Positions 1-9,918 are shown, counted from the first letter of the stretch. The stretch is 64,000 bases of DNA from Variovorax terrae (GCF_022809125.1 NZ_JALGBI010000001.1:2976001-3040000), one strand, 5' to 3'. The notes: generated from the letters alone by a model not told the origin. Translations and numbers: made by a program.

Positions 1-1882
1 CGTTGTACATGAACTGCCCCCCTGTGGCTTCCAGATAGGTTCTTGTTTGGGCCACATTGTAGCGGTAGCTTCCCAGCAGGAGCTTCGCGGTGTCGGGCTC
101 GAGCACGCTGGGACCATAGGGGATCGCACTGGGAGTGGAGCGGACGAAACGGCCGGCCTCCAGCCCGAAGCGATGCCGGCCCTCGCCCGGCTCCCAGCGC
201 AACTCTGCGTCCACGCCCTTGTACTGCGGATTGATCTTGCCGGCGCTGACCTGGGCTGTCAGCGCGTACAAGCCCAGGCGCGTGGCTTGCACGGGGTCGG
301 CCCCCAGCCATTTCTCGAGCGGAATCCGAAGAGCCTGGCTCAGGACGGCGCGGTCCATGCCGCTCTGGAGACGCCTGTCGGCAAACACACCGCCCGGCTC
401 GTAATTGCGCGAGTTCGACACGGGCGAGGTGTAGCGCACCTCGCCATAGGCACCTACCCACAACGGCATCTGGAAGGCCGTTCTGACACCCAGCGAATAG
501 TCGAACACGCCGTATTCCTGCGCCACGGCGCTGCGCAGCACAGGGGAGAGGCCCACTCGCAGTGTATGGTTGCTCGGCGCCAGCCCGTTCACCACCCATT
601 GCACGCCTTGCAGCAGCCGATCCATGTCAGTGGTGCCTGGCGTCATGAGCTGGCCAGCGGTGCAGGTTGCGCTCTCCCCGGCGATCCACTGGCGCAGGCA
701 ATCCGTCTGCCCACTCACAGCCACCAACGGAAGCTGCCGCTGCGTGAGCACCAGCCGGTAGCCCGCGCGGGCCGGGGCCAGCTCACGGGCCACCACGCCG
801 AGCGCCACGCCCAGGGCATCAAGGGAATTCCAGTTGTAGGTGGCGTTGTTGGCCTTGACCGCGATGCCGCCATCGGGCAGGCGTCCCACCTGAATATCCT
901 CCAGCCCCTTGGCGCGCAGGCTTTCCGCCATCGACTGCAGTTGCGGATCCAGCACCGGTGGCGGCGGCACGGGTACATCGCGCTTGTCTGCAACCCCGGC
1001 TACGGGAGCCGTGGCCGTCGCTGGGGCTTGCCCGGCGGAAGGCGTCAGCGCCGCGCCGGAGGCAGGCACTTCAGCCGCATAAGTAGGCTCGCGCAACTGA
1101 CCGGCGGGCAAGGACGCACTCGCTCCGGCAGCACGGGCTCCGGGCAGGCTGGGCACTTTGTAGAGCGGAATATCCAGCCCTACGCTCCACCAGGTACGCT
1201 CGGTCACACGGCTGGAGCTCAGGCGAACATTGGCGCCCACATGGGCCTTCCAGCCATCGGGCAACCATGCAGCCGGTGCGTACAGCCGGGCGCCGGCCCA
1301 GGTGTTCTTGTCCGAGTATTCCAGATGGGCCTGCAGCCACGGCAAGGGCTGCACCACGGCACTGCCAAACACCCCCTTCAACGGAGAGGCCGGCGCCGTC
1401 GCATTGGAGCGCTTGGCCACCCCGGCGCTCAAGCTCACAAAATCCACCGGGTCATAGCTCAGTACGCCATAGTAGGCGCGAAAATGCCCCGTTTGACCGC
1501 CTATATCCGAGGCGCCGGCGGCCAGCCTGAACTGGTTGCGGGCATCCAGCCCGATGCCCACCTTGAGATTGGCCGAGAGGTCGCGCGCACCACAGCCTTG
1601 CGTGAAGCAATTGTTGTGAATGGTGTTGGAAGCGATGCGGCCTGACAACTCCAGATTGGGCAGAAGCCCAAAGCCCACCACCAGGTTGTGGCCCGCCGGG
1701 TTGGCCGCTCCGGGCATCTGGTTGTCATACGCCAGGGCCATCTTTCCCCACCCCAGCAGATGGGCGTTGGGGGTGATGCTCAGCCCGGTGTAGCCCTGGG
1801 GCGACATCGATGTGTCCACTGCCAACGCGCCGTGGAAGGTCAAGACAGCAAAGGTTCCAACGAGCAGCTTTGGGCGGTACAT
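1..1882 (-). CDS. YjbH-domain outer-membrane protein (partial, 3' end outside window)
   Basis: Reading the minus strand from an ATG at 1882 gives an open frame to the window edge, about 627 residues without a stop. It begins with a signal peptide (MYRPKLLVGTFAVLTFHGALA, cleavage after ALA). The next residues (SPQGYTGLSITPNAHLLGWG, then a MALAYDNQ strand) are typical of the YjbH/DUF940 family, predicted beta-barrel or lipoprotein-like outer-membrane proteins linked to exopolysaccharide export. A Pro/Ala-rich linker near residues 250-310 separates an N-terminal barrel-like part from a C-terminal part with many alternating aromatic strands. The family assignment comes from recognised sequence style. 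The exopolysaccharide role is family knowledge, and no polysaccharide genes are visible here. It lies downstream of a lipoprotein gene on the same strand but behind a hairpin-plus-T-run, and has no strong ribosome-binding site. Confidence 0.72.
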   Translation of the reverse strand, partial: MYRPKLLVGTFAVLTFHGALAVDTSMSPQGYTGLSITPNAHLLGWGKMALAYDNQMPGAANPAGHNLVVGFGLLPNLELSGRIASNTIHNNCFTQGCGARDLSANLKVGIGLDARNQFRLAAGASDIGGQTGHFRAYYGVLSYDPVDFVSLSAGVAKRSNATAPASPLKGVFGSAVVQPLPWLQAHLEYSDKNTWAGARLYAPAAWLPDGWKAHVGANVRLSSSRVTERTWWSVGLDIPLYKVPSLPGARAAGASASLPAGQLREPTYAAEVPASGAALTPSAGQAPATATAPVAGVADKRDVPVPPPPVLDPQLQSMAESLRAKGLEDIQVGRLPDGGIAVKANNATYNWNSLDALGVALGVVARELAPARAGYRLVLTQRQLPLVAVSGQTDCLRQWIAGESATCTAGQLMTPGTTDMDRLLQGVQWVVNGLAPSNHTLRVGLSPVLRSAVAQEYGVFDYSLGVRTAFQMPLWVGAYGEVRYTSPVSNSRNYEPGGVFADRRLQSGMDRAVLSQALRIPLEKWLGADPVQATRLGLYALTAQVSAGKINPQYKGVDAELRWEPGEGRHRFGLEAGRFVRSTPSAIPYGPSVLEPDTAKLLLGSYRYNVAQTRTYLEATGGQFMYN

Positions 1883-1901
1883 AGAAGAAACAGCAACAAT
1901 G

Positions 1902-1927
1902 AAAACAGGGCAGCCAAGCTGCCCTGT
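1902..1927 (-). terminator. Intrinsic terminator or attenuator between lipoprotein gene and YjbH gene
   Basis: A perfect 10-bp stem (arms 1905-1914 and 1918-1927, 3-nt loop) is followed on the minus strand by four T residues. It lies only about 20 bases before the YjbH start, leaving no room for a separate promoter downstream. It may therefore attenuate read-through rather than stop transcription completely. Confidence 0.6.
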
Positions 1928-1971
1928 CGATCGGTTTTAATCTAAAAAATCAAGCGAAACCGTCGATGCCT

Positions 1972-2709
1972 TCAGGTGCCGCTGGCGCCCGTGGTACCGG
2001 TGCCTGGAGCGGGGATCTTCTTGCCTTCGGTGATCGCTGCGTTCGTGACGGCGGTCTTCACCGTTCCATCCGAGTTTTGCAAGACCGGCCCCGTCATGTC
2101 CAACACCTTGTCAAGGCCTGTACCGTTGGCAGCGAACACCACAGACTCGAAGGAAGTACCGTTCAGAGCGCTCAAGGTAGCGTCGGCCTGCGCAGGCGTA
2201 TTACCGGCGGCGATCAGTTGATTGCGAACCACCGTGACAACAGCTGCGCGATAGGTGGCCACAGTTGCAGGCTGGCTCACATTGGTCGCGAATGCAGCGT
2301 CCGTTCTGGTTTTGGCCACGAAAGCGTCAATCGACGCCAAACCCGAAGAGGCCAGCACGGAGGTGACCAGCAAATCGGTCAGAGGCGTGAAGTTGGCTAC
2401 TGCGCCTGAAAACAGGATGCCGCGATAGCTCGTGGCGCCCATTGTGGCCGTGCCGGCGCAGGGATAAACAACCGTACCCGGAGCAATCGTAAAAGTACCA
2501 TCGGCACCCGTCTTGCCACTCAGACCAAGGCCATTGGCGCAGGTCATGCTCACCGTGGCGCCACCAAGCGCCTTGCCGCTGGCCGCCGTTCCGCTGACCG
2601 ACACAACGCGAGAAAGATCCGCACTCCCACCACCGCACGCCGCCAGCGATGCTGCGATCGCCGCCGCGGCCGCAAACTTAAGGCCAGTCCTGTTCATTGC
2701 GCACTTCAT
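1972..2709 (-). CDS. Putative lipoprotein, function unknown
   Basis: A 245-residue protein with a lipoprotein signal peptide: a hydrophobic stretch ends in the lipobox LAAC followed by GGGS, so the mature protein is probably anchored by Cys25. Residues 35-110 look like a carboxypeptidase-regulatory/Ig-like fold (SGTAASGKALGGATVSM, then a GKTGADGTFTI turn). The rest is Ala/Thr-rich with no motif I recognise, ending in a Pro/Gly/Thr-rich tail. The start is supported by GGAGG six bases before the ATG. A possible promoter on the minus strand is TTGCCT (2795-2790) and TAAAGT (2773-2768), 16 bp apart. The gene is followed by a hairpin terminator and then by the YjbH-type gene. Confidence 0.7.
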   Translation of the reverse strand: MKCAMNRTGLKFAAAAAIAASLAACGGGSADLSRVVSVSGTAASGKALGGATVSMTCANGLGLSGKTGADGTFTIAPGTVVYPCAGTATMGATSYRGILFSGAVANFTPLTDLLVTSVLASSGLASIDAFVAKTRTDAAFATNVSQPATVATYRAAVVTVVRNQLIAAGNTPAQADATLSALNGTSFESVVFAANGTGLDKVLDMTGPVLQNSDGTVKTAVTNAAITEGKKIPAPGTGTTGASGT

Positions 2710-2894
2710 TCACTACCTCCGTAGATGTATCTGGAAAAACCCAATTGAAAAAAATTGTTGCTACCTGACTTTAGCATTGAGAGGGGATAAGGCAAGTGAT
2801 TTTTGAGACAGCTATGCAGGCACTTTGCAACAAACCAGAGACATAGTTCCGGGAAAACCCCAAAACCCAAGCCAAAAGTTCGCATTGGTTGACA

Positions 2895-4160
2895 TCAGGC
2901 CTGCGCCGCCCTCTTCCATGCCTCGGCGGCCACAGCCATGTCTCCGCGCTGCTCGGCCAGTTCGGCCAAGGCGCGCCAGGCGCTGCGATGCAGACCGGCA
3001 TCCTGCAGGCCTAGCGCAGCGTGGGTGAGCAGTTGCTGCGCCTTGCCCCAGAGCTGGCGCTTCATGCAGGCCATGCCGGCCAAATATTGGAGATTGGCGT
3101 CGCGCGGGTTCTTCAGTTGGGCTGATTCGATGCGGGCCAGCCAGGCGGCGTCGACCGAGTCGCGCCCCGCTTCGAGCGCCCGCACCAGCTTCACGCGCAG
3201 GTGGTCGCCCAGCGCATCGGGCTGCTCCACCATGCGTTCCCACACCGGCAACAGCCAGGCCCGCGCCACGGCGGCGTCTCCGCCCAGCGTGATCAGGCGC
3301 TGGGCGGCCTGGATGGCCAGTTCAGGCATGGCGCGTTCGGCGCCGTCCAGCGTGCTCCAGGTGCGCAGCAATTGGGCCGTGTCGTGTGCGCCGTTGATCA
3401 GCTCGGTCGCCAGCCCGCGCACGAGGCTCTGCGCCGCCCCGGCGGAAAACGCGCGGTGCTTGGCCAGCAGGCGCGCGGTTTCGAGCGCTTCCAGCGTCTG
3501 GCGGGCCTGGCGCGCGGCCTTGAGGCGGATGCGCAGGGCCAGCGTGCGGCGTGCGGCGCCCTGCGGCAGCTCTTCCAGCCACTTCAGGGCCGTCTGCGGC
3601 TCCCGGTCGTCCAGGGCCCAGCGCGCCGCGCGCAGCTGCGCGCCTTCCCGGGCCTCTTGCCCCTCGCGCTGCGAGGTGTGTTCGAGGGCGAGTTTCAAGT
3701 GCTCGTCGCGCCCGGCCCGATCCTGCAGGGATTGGGCGCTTTCGGCCGCCAGCAGATGGGCCAGGGCGCGCACCTGCACGGCATTGGCCAGCATTTCACC
3801 GGTGGCGTGCAACGATTTTTCCTGGACCAGCGCCGCCTCGGCCGACTTGCGCGAGCGGATGAAACGCCCGGCCAGCAGGTTCGACAGCGCATCTAGCAGC
3901 GCGGCATGCATGGCGCGCTCCTTCTGCTGCACGCGCCAGCGCCAGGCCTGGCGCGGCAGATCGAACAATGCCGACAGCGCGCGCAGCGCCGCATACAGCA
4001 CCACGAAGGCACCAGCCAGCAGCAGCAGCACGAGGTTGAGCGACAGATCGACCCGCCACGGCGGCCAGAACACGGTGATCGTGCCTTGGTTGTTGCCGGC
4101 AAACAGCGCGATGGCCACCGCCACGCCAAACAGGGCCAGGAACCACAGAGCCGCGCGCAT
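2895..4160 (-). CDS. hemY: HemY, TPR-containing inner-membrane protein of the haem operon
   Basis: A 421-residue protein with two N-terminal membrane segments (about residues 4-22 and 39-62) flanking the HemY_N hallmark GNNQGTITVFWPPWRVDLSL. A long helical TPR-like region follows (TPR-like pairs around 100-230 and 330-420). HemY proteins of this type are associated with late haem synthesis, but their biochemical role is not settled. They are not the oxygen-dependent protoporphyrinogen oxidase that carries the same name in Bacillus. It is the last gene of hemC-hemD-hemX-hemY, 56 bases after hemX, and probably shares its transcript. Confidence 0.9.
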   Translation of the reverse strand: MRAALWFLALFGVAVAIALFAGNNQGTITVFWPPWRVDLSLNLVLLLLAGAFVVLYAALRALSALFDLPRQAWRWRVQQKERAMHAALLDALSNLLAGRFIRSRKSAEAALVQEKSLHATGEMLANAVQVRALAHLLAAESAQSLQDRAGRDEHLKLALEHTSQREGQEAREGAQLRAARWALDDREPQTALKWLEELPQGAARRTLALRIRLKAARQARQTLEALETARLLAKHRAFSAGAAQSLVRGLATELINGAHDTAQLLRTWSTLDGAERAMPELAIQAAQRLITLGGDAAVARAWLLPVWERMVEQPDALGDHLRVKLVRALEAGRDSVDAAWLARIESAQLKNPRDANLQYLAGMACMKRQLWGKAQQLLTHAALGLQDAGLHRSAWRALAELAEQRGDMAVAAEAWKRAAQA

Positions 4161-4216
4161 GTCAGCGCCGGCCCTCAGGGCTGCGAACGAAGTGGGCGAG
4201 GCGGCGCGTCATGCCT

Positions 4217-5320
4217 TCAGCGCCCCGCCGCGGCCGTGGCCAATGCCGCCAGGGTGTCGTCCACGCGCGGCAGTTCCACCGATTTCATCTGGCCCTGCAC
4301 TTGCTGCAGCAGGCTGGCGGCAGCCTGGGTCTTGCGCGAAGCAGGGTCGAAGTACTTGTTGAGCGCCGCAGCGGCCGCTGCCAGGTCGGCGCGCGACGAC
4401 TCCAGCTGCCGCGCCAGCAGGCCGAGCCGCGCATTGAGCAGCTTGAGCTTGAGGTTCTCGCGCAGGAAGAAGGATTGTTCGGGCGACAGCAGCACCGCTT
4501 CGGGTTGCTCGATGCGGCTCACGCGCACCAGGCCACGGGCCTCCTCGTGCACCAGGGCCAGGGCACGCCGCCACCATTCGGCCAGCAAGGTGGCTGGCGG
4601 CGGCTTGGCGTCTGCGGGCGCGCTGGCCGGGCGCTGGGAGCTCACCGCCCGGGCCGAAGCCACAGCGTTGAGCAGAGGCAGCTCGTCCACCTGCCGCACC
4701 AGTTCGTCGAGCTTGACCAGCAGGCCCGGCGTATCGGTCACGCTGGCGGCCTTGATTCGGTCGATGTCGCGCGCCAGGGCGCGCTGCACCGGCGTCAGGC
4801 GCGGCTGGGCGGCGCGCGCCACGCGCTGGTCGGCCGTCTTGAGCGCGGCCAGCAGCGGCTCCACGCTGCCGGTGAGCTGGGCCTGCTGCTGGGCCAGGCG
4901 CAGGCTCGACTCGATGTCGACCACCAGGTTTTCGTCGCGCGAGCGTGACAGGCTTTGCATCAGGTCTTCGAGCTGGGTGCGCTGCAGGCTGACCTCGCTC
5001 AGGCGCGTGTCGGTCACGGCCTGGCGAGCCGCGGTGTCGCGCGCCAGGTCCTGCGCCTGCCGGGCCAGGGTGCGGGCCTCCACAGCCTGGGCGCCCGAGT
5101 CGGCGCTGCGGCGCGCCAGCTCTTCCTGGATGTGGCCCAGTTTCTGCCACAGCAGGCCGCCGACCAGCAGGGCCAGGGCTGCGAGCACCACGACGGCATA
5201 GGCCAGCAGGCGCGGCACCGCCACGAAACCTGCGGGCGGGCCGGCAGAGACCGAAGCGGGAGCCGCCTGCGCCTGGGCGGCAGGCTCGATGACTGACTCG
5301 GTGACAGGCTCGGAACTCAT
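4217..5320 (-). CDS. hemX: HemX-like membrane protein (uroporphyrinogen-III C-methyltransferase-annotated family)
   Basis: A protein of about 367 residues, with an acidic/Ala-rich N-terminus, one membrane segment near residues 39-60 (LLAYAVVVLAALALLVGGLL) and then a long periplasmic coiled coil rich in Ala, Arg, Glu and Gln. This is the HemX pattern. Such proteins are often labelled uroporphyrinogen-III methyltransferase, but no methyltransferase motif is visible here. The start was set at the ATG at 5320 because it overlaps the hemD stop as ATGA. An upstream in-frame start exists but would lie inside hemD. Role in haem synthesis is inferred from the operon. Confidence 0.85.
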   Translation of the reverse strand: MSSEPVTESVIEPAAQAQAAPASVSAGPPAGFVAVPRLLAYAVVVLAALALLVGGLLWQKLGHIQEELARRSADSGAQAVEARTLARQAQDLARDTAARQAVTDTRLSEVSLQRTQLEDLMQSLSRSRDENLVVDIESSLRLAQQQAQLTGSVEPLLAALKTADQRVARAAQPRLTPVQRALARDIDRIKAASVTDTPGLLVKLDELVRQVDELPLLNAVASARAVSSQRPASAPADAKPPPATLLAEWWRRALALVHEEARGLVRVSRIEQPEAVLLSPEQSFFLRENLKLKLLNARLGLLARQLESSRADLAAAAAALNKYFDPASRKTQAAASLLQQVQGQMKSVELPRVDDTLAALATAAAGR

Positions 5321-6099
5321 TGCATCGATTCTATCGAGGCCACCACCTCGTCCAGCGTCGGACGTGACTCGCAAACAACACCGAAGCCCGCATCGCGCGC
5401 GGCCTGCGCGATACGCGGATGGGTGGCCAGCGCACGCACGCGCTCCCAGGATTGCGCGGGCAGCCCCTGCCGGAGATGGCCGATCGCCTCGGAGCTGCTG
5501 AACAGCCAGACCGAGCCGTCGCCCGCCGCCTCGCGCGCGGCGGCCTGCAGCGCGGCATCGAACCGCGGCGCGCGGCGTTCGTAGGCGGCCACGAAGTCGG
5601 CCGTGGCGCCCGCGGCCGCCAGTTGGCTGGCCAGCCAGTCACGGCCCACGCTGCGGCCGCTGCCATCGCTGCCGCGCACGATCAGCACCGGGTCGCCCGG
5701 CCGCACGCGCGGGCCGACGGCCTGCCACAGTGCCTCGGAGTCGAACTGGCCGGCGCCGGACCCGGGCTGATCGATCAGGGCTTCGGCCACGCCCGCTTCG
5801 CGCAAGGCCTGCGCGGTGCCGGGGCCGGGCGCCCACGCTCTTGTTTTGATAGCAGAAGATGACCAGGGGACGAGGACATCCGGTGGTTTTGATGCAAAAA
5901 AGTGGGTCACGGCATTGCCGCTGACGAACATGACGGCCGCATAGCCGCCAAGCTGCCGCCAAGCCGCCTGCAACGGCTGCAGATCGGCCACCGGGGCGAT
6001 GGCGATCAGCGGCAGCGCCAGCGCATCAAGGCCGCGCGCGGCCAGCTCATGCACCCACTGCTGCGCCTCGCGCTCGGGGCGGGTGACGACGACACGCAT
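5317..6099 (-). CDS. hemD: Uroporphyrinogen-III synthase
   Basis: A protein of about 260 residues that closes and inverts ring D of hydroxymethylbilane to form uroporphyrinogen III. The start MRVVVTRPEREAQQW is the usual HemD N-terminus, and FVSGNAVTHFF and GPGTAQAL are conserved family blocks. It starts 14 bases after hemC and its stop overlaps the hemX start. Residues about 66-87 are unusual: they are encoded by an AT-richer 65-bp stretch (5838-5902) that is one copy of the dispersed repeat described separately. This copy is read in the same orientation as the gene and gives KPPDVLVPWSSSAIKTRA, apparently a lengthened loop. The frame stays open, so the enzyme is probably functional. Confidence 0.9.
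   Translation of the reverse strand: MRVVVTRPEREAQQWVHELAARGLDALALPLIAIAPVADLQPLQAAWRQLGGYAAVMFVSGNAVTHFFASKPPDVLVPWSSSAIKTRAWAPGPGTAQALREAGVAEALIDQPGSGAGQFDSEALWQAVGPRVRPGDPVLIVRGSDGSGRSVGRDWLASQLAAAGATADFVAAYERRAPRFDAALQAAAREAAGDGSVWLFSSSEAIGHLRQGLPAQSWERVRALATHPRIAQAARDAGFGVVCESRPTLDEVVASIESMQ
5838..5902 (-). repeat. Dispersed repeat, copy A (inside hemD)
   Basis: About 65 bp, AT-richer than its surroundings. Read on the minus strand it starts with a TTTTTTGCA run, has GTCC twice in the core, then TGGTCAT, and ends TGCTATCAAAAC. It aligns along its length with the copies at 61535 and 62838. The ends are roughly inverted (TTTTGCA against TGC...AAAA). It is translated in frame within HemD. 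Confidence 0.7.
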
Positions 6100-6113
6100 G
6101 GGCCCGGGCCCGC

Positions 6114-7016
6114 TCAGCGCGCGCCGCCGGCCCGCAGCCGGGCGGCCACGTCCTCGCCCAGCGCGGCAGCGGCGGCCAGATCGGCCACGGCAGCGGCGGA
6201 GCGCACCCGCACCAGGGCGCCGCCGCCTTCGGGGTCGCCCCACGCGGCCTGCAGTTGCAGGTATTCGCCGCCGAAGGTGGCGAAAGCCGCCAGCGGCATC
6301 GAGCAGCTGCCGCCCATGGCGCGGCTGACCGCGCGCTCGGCGGCCACGGCCAGCCAGGTGGACTGGTGCGCCAGCGGCGCCAACGCGTCGAGCAGGTCGC
6401 GGCGGTCCGCCCGCACCTCGATGCCCAGGGCGCCTTGCCCCGCGGCGGGCAGCATCTGGTCGGGCTCGAAGGCATTGCGGATGCGCGGCTCCAGGCCCAG
6501 GCGCTTGAGCCCGGCCGCCGCCAGCACGATGGCGTCGTACTGCCCTTCGTCGAGCTTGCGCAGCCGGGTGTCGAGGTTGCCGCGCAGCGGCTCGATCTTC
6601 AGGTCCGGGCGCAGCGCGCGCAGCAGCACCACGCGGCGCAGGCTCGAGGTGCCCACCACCGCGCCGGCCGGCAGCTGGGCCAGCGCGGCGTAGCGGTTGG
6701 AGACGAAGGCATCGCGCGGGTCCTCGCGCTCCATCACGCAGGCCAGGCTGAAACCTTCGGGCAGGTCCATCGGCACGTCCTTGAGCGAGTGCACGGCGAT
6801 GTCGGCCCGGCCCTCTTCCAATGCCACTTCGAGTTCCTTGACGAACAGGCCCTTGCCGCCGACCTTGCTCAGCGAGCGGTCCAGGATCTGGTCGCCGCGG
6901 GTCGTCATGCCCAGCAGCGAGACGCTGTGGCCGCGCTGCTCCAGCAGCGTCTTGACATGTTCGGCCTGCCACAAGGCGAGGCGGCTTTCGCGGGTGGCGA
7001 TGGTCAACTTGCTCAA
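6114..7016 (-). CDS. hemC: Hydroxymethylbilane synthase (porphobilinogen deaminase)
   Basis: A 300-residue enzyme joining four porphobilinogen units into hydroxymethylbilane in the cytoplasm. The family blocks are intact: [15 protein letters not shown] at the N-terminus, [28 protein letters not shown] and [21 protein letters not shown] carries the cysteine (about residue 238) that binds the dipyrromethane cofactor. Length is normal. It is the first gene of the haem operon, with an 88-bp divergent gap to ppc that must contain promoters for both. Confidence 0.96.
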   Translation of the reverse strand: MSKLTIATRESRLALWQAEHVKTLLEQRGHSVSLLGMTTRGDQILDRSLSKVGGKGLFVKELEVALEEGRADIAVHSLKDVPMDLPEGFSLACVMEREDPRDAFVSNRYAALAQLPAGAVVGTSSLRRVVLLRALRPDLKIEPLRGNLDTRLRKLDEGQYDAIVLAAAGLKRLGLEPRIRNAFEPDQMLPAAGQGALGIEVRADRRDLLDALAPLAHQSTWLAVAAERAVSRAMGGSCSMPLAAFATFGGEYLQLQAAWGDPEGGGALVRVRSAAAVADLAAAAALGEDVAARLRAGGAR

Positions 7017-7104
7017 ACTCGTAACCTGTTTGTAAACCTTGGGGAAAAGTCGATGCTAGCATGCGGGCTGCCGAAAAATTAAGCAGCCCGAGGAAGCCCA
7101 TACC

Positions 7105-9918
7105 GTGGAAAAGCCCAGCACCAGCACGCCGTCGCGACGCGCCAAGGACAACGAACGCCCCCTGGTCGAGGACATCCGCCTGCTCGGCCGCATCCTGGGC
7201 GACGTGATCCGCGAGCAGGAAGGCGTGGACGCCTACGAGCTGGTGGAGCAGATCCGCAAGCTCTCCGTCGCGTTCCGCCGCGATGCCGACCAGGAGGCCG
7301 ACCGCGCGCTCAAGAAACTGCTCAAGGGCCTGTCGGGTGACCAGACGGTGAGCGTGATCCGCGCCTTCACCTACTTCAGCCACCTGGCCAACCTGGCCGA
7401 GGACCGGCACCACATCCGCCGCCGCGCCATCCACGAGCGCGCGGGCGACACCCAGGAAGGCAGCATCGAGGTGGCGCTGTCGCGCCTGCGCTGGGCCGGC
7501 ATCACGCCCAAGACGATCGCGCGCACGCTGGAGCAGAGCTACGTATCGCCAGTGCTCACCGCGCACCCGACCGAGGTGCAGCGCAAGAGCATCCTCGACG
7601 CCGAGCGCGACATCGCCCAGCTGCTGACGGCGCGCGACGAGATCAAGGCCCATGCGCTGCCCAAGGACGCGCTGGCGCCGCGCGAGCTGGCCGCCAACGA
7701 GGCGCAGATCCGCGCCCGCGTGATGCAGCTGTGGCAAACCCGGCTGCTGCGCTTTTCCAAGCTCACCGTGGCCGACGAGATCGAGAACGCGCTGAGCTAC
7801 TACGAGGCCACCTTCCTGCGCGAGATCCCCAAGCTCTATGCCGACCTGGAGCGCGAGCTGGGCCACCATCCGGTGCACAGCTTCCTGCGCATGGGCCAGT
7901 GGATCGGCGGCGACCGCGACGGCAACCCCAACGTGAGCGCACAGACGCTCGAGTACGCGCTCGGCCGCCAGGCCGACGTGGCGCTGCGCTACTACCTGAC
8001 CGAGGTGCACTACCTGGGCGGCGAGCTCTCGCTGTCGGCCCGGCTGGTGGGCGTCACGCCCGAGATGCAGGCCTTGGCACTGCGCTCGCCCGACACCAGC
8101 GAGCACCGCCAGGACGAGCCCTACCGGCGCGCGCTCACCGGCGTCTACGCGCGCCTGGCCGCCACGCTCAAGAACCTGACCGGCGGCGACGCCGCGCGCC
8201 ACGCCGTGGCGCCGCAGAACCCCTACGCCTCGGCCGGCGAGTTCCAGGCCGATCTGCGCACCATCGAGGACTCGCTGCTGGCGCACCATGGCGCCGCCAT
8301 CGTCGCGCAACGCCTGCACCCGCTGCTGCGCGCGGTGGAAGTGTTCGGCTTCCACCTGGCCACGGTGGACCTGCGCCAGAGCTCCGACCAGCACGAGGTC
8401 GTGGTGGCCGAGCTGCTGGCCGCGGCCCGCATCGAGCCCAACTACGGCCAGCTGCAGGAAGCTGCCCGGCAGGCGCTGCTGGTCAAGCTGCTCAACGATG
8501 CCCGGCCGCTGCGCGTGGTGGGCGCCACCTATTCGGCGCTGGCGCAGGGCGAGATCGCGATCTTCGAGACCGCGAAGCGGCTGCGCGAGCGCTTTGGCGC
8601 GCAGGCCATCCGCCACTACATCATCAGCCACACCGAGACCGTGAGCGATCTGCTCGAGGTGCTGCTGCTGCAAAAAGAGGTGGGCCTGATGCACGGCACA
8701 TTGGATGCGCCCGAGGCCACCCATGACCTGATCGTGGTGCCGCTGTTCGAGACCATCGAGGACCTGCGCAACGCCGCGCCCATCATGCGCGGCTTCTACG
8801 CCCTGCCCGGCGTGGCGCGGCTGGTGCAGCGCAGCGGCGCCGAGCAGGACATCATGCTCGGCTACAGCGACAGCAACAAGGACGGCGGCATCTTCACCAG
8901 CAACTGGGAGCTGTACCGCGCCGAGATCGCGCTGGTGGAGCTGTTCGACGAGCTCGCCAATTCGCACAACATCCAGCTGCGCATGTTCCACGGCCGCGGC
9001 GGCACCGTGGGCCGCGGCGGCGGCCCAAGCTACCAGGCCATCCTGGCGCAACCGCCCGGCACGGTGCGCGGCCAGATCCGCCTGACCGAGCAGGGCGAGG
9101 TGATCGGCTCCAAGTACGCCAACCCCGAGATCGGCCGGCGCAACCTGGAGACGCTGGTGGCCGCCACGCTGGAGGCCACGCTGCTGCAGCCGACCAAGCC
9201 CGCCACCAAGGCCTTCCTGGAAGCGGCGGCCCAGCTCTCGCAGGCCAGCATGGCGGCCTACCGCGCCCTGGTGTACGAGACGCCGGGCTTCAGCGACTAT
9301 TTCTTCGGCTCCACGCCGATCCGCGAGATCGCCGAACTCAACATCGGCTCGCGCCCGGCCTCGCGCAAGGCCACGCAGAAGATCGAGGACCTGCGCGCCA
9401 TCCCCTGGGGCTTCAGCTGGGGCCAGTGCCGCCTCACGCTGCCCGGCTGGTACGGCTTTGGCTCGGCAGTGGACGCTTTTTTGAACCAGAACGGCCCGCA
9501 GTCCAGGAAGGACGGTCTTTCCCTGCTACAAAAAATGTACCGCCAGTGGCCGTTCTTCCGCACGCTGCTGAGCAACATGGACATGGTGCTGGCCAAGAGC
9601 GACCTCGCGCTGGCCTCGCGCTATGCCGAGCTGGTGGGCGATGCGCGCCTGCGCAAGAAGGTCTTCACGGCCATCGAGGCCGAGTGGCACCGCACGGCCG
9701 ATGCGCTGACGCTGATCACCGGCGACAAGCAGCGCCTGGCCCACAACAGCGCGCTGGCCCGCTCCATCCGCCACCGCTTTCCCTACATCGACCCGCTGCA
9801 CCATCTGCAGGTGGAGCTGGTGCGCCGCTATCGCGGCGGACAAGGCGACGAGCGCGTGCAGACCGGGATCCACATCTCCATCAACGGCATCGCGGCGGGC
9901 TTGCGCAACACCGGCTGA
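7105..9918 (+). CDS. ppc: Phosphoenolpyruvate carboxylase
   Basis: A 937-residue enzyme that carboxylates phosphoenolpyruvate to oxaloacetate to refill the TCA cycle. Catalytic blocks are intact: [13 protein letters not shown] with the essential His near residue 154, [10 protein letters not shown] near 586, [14 protein letters not shown] near 628, and the C-terminal LRNTG. The start is a GTG at 7105 with GAGGAAG just upstream. Residues about 790-811 ([20 protein letters not shown]) are encoded by an AT-richer repeat copy at 9475-9536, just before the conserved [14 protein letters not shown] block. Possible promoter: TTGTAA at 7030-7035, with no clear -10. It converges on the TetR gene 18 bases downstream. 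Confidence 0.97.
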   Translation: MEKPSTSTPSRRAKDNERPLVEDIRLLGRILGDVIREQEGVDAYELVEQIRKLSVAFRRDADQEADRALKKLLKGLSGDQTVSVIRAFTYFSHLANLAEDRHHIRRRAIHERAGDTQEGSIEVALSRLRWAGITPKTIARTLEQSYVSPVLTAHPTEVQRKSILDAERDIAQLLTARDEIKAHALPKDALAPRELAANEAQIRARVMQLWQTRLLRFSKLTVADEIENALSYYEATFLREIPKLYADLERELGHHPVHSFLRMGQWIGGDRDGNPNVSAQTLEYALGRQADVALRYYLTEVHYLGGELSLSARLVGVTPEMQALALRSPDTSEHRQDEPYRRALTGVYARLAATLKNLTGGDAARHAVAPQNPYASAGEFQADLRTIEDSLLAHHGAAIVAQRLHPLLRAVEVFGFHLATVDLRQSSDQHEVVVAELLAAARIEPNYGQLQEAARQALLVKLLNDARPLRVVGATYSALAQGEIAIFETAKRLRERFGAQAIRHYIISHTETVSDLLEVLLLQKEVGLMHGTLDAPEATHDLIVVPLFETIEDLRNAAPIMRGFYALPGVARLVQRSGAEQDIMLGYSDSNKDGGIFTSNWELYRAEIALVELFDELANSHNIQLRMFHGRGGTVGRGGGPSYQAILAQPPGTVRGQIRLTEQGEVIGSKYANPEIGRRNLETLVAATLEATLLQPTKPATKAFLEAAAQLSQASMAAYRALVYETPGFSDYFFGSTPIREIAELNIGSRPASRKATQKIEDLRAIPWGFSWGQCRLTLPGWYGFGSAVDAFLNQNGPQSRKDGLSLLQKMYRQWPFFRTLLSNMDMVLAKSDLALASRYAELVGDARLRKKVFTAIEAEWHRTADALTLITGDKQRLAHNSALARSIRHRFPYIDPLHHLQVELVRRYRGGQGDERVQTGIHISINGIAAGLRNTG
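9475..9536 (+). repeat. Dispersed repeat, copy B (inside ppc)
   Basis: About 62 bp, AT-richer at its ends. It begins TTTTTTG-N3-CAG and ends with the matching inverse CTG-N3-CAAAAAA, so it has clear terminal inverted repeats. The core (GGCCCGCAGTCC...GACGGTC) aligns with the other copies. It has the same orientation as ppc and is read in frame. Confidence 0.65.

Noticed and set aside
47..1645. Long plus-strand open frame of 532 codons
   Set aside because: Antisense to the YjbH-type gene. Its translation is low-complexity with no motif, and it is a shadow caused by high GC.
2742..2757. CAATT-N6-AATTG inverted repeat in the leader of the lipoprotein gene
   Set aside because: Short arms in an A/T-rich run. 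Chance occurrence is likely, and no spacing or copy supports function.
7053..7062. ATGCTAGCAT palindrome between hemC and ppc
   Set aside because: Only 10 bp, and no second copy or regulator in the window to support an operator.
6100..9051. Minus-strand open frame extending hemD by nearly 1,000 codons antisense to ppc and overlapping hemC
   Set aside because: No family features, and hemC and ppc are certain in the other frames. HemD clearly begins at MRVVVTRPE (6099).
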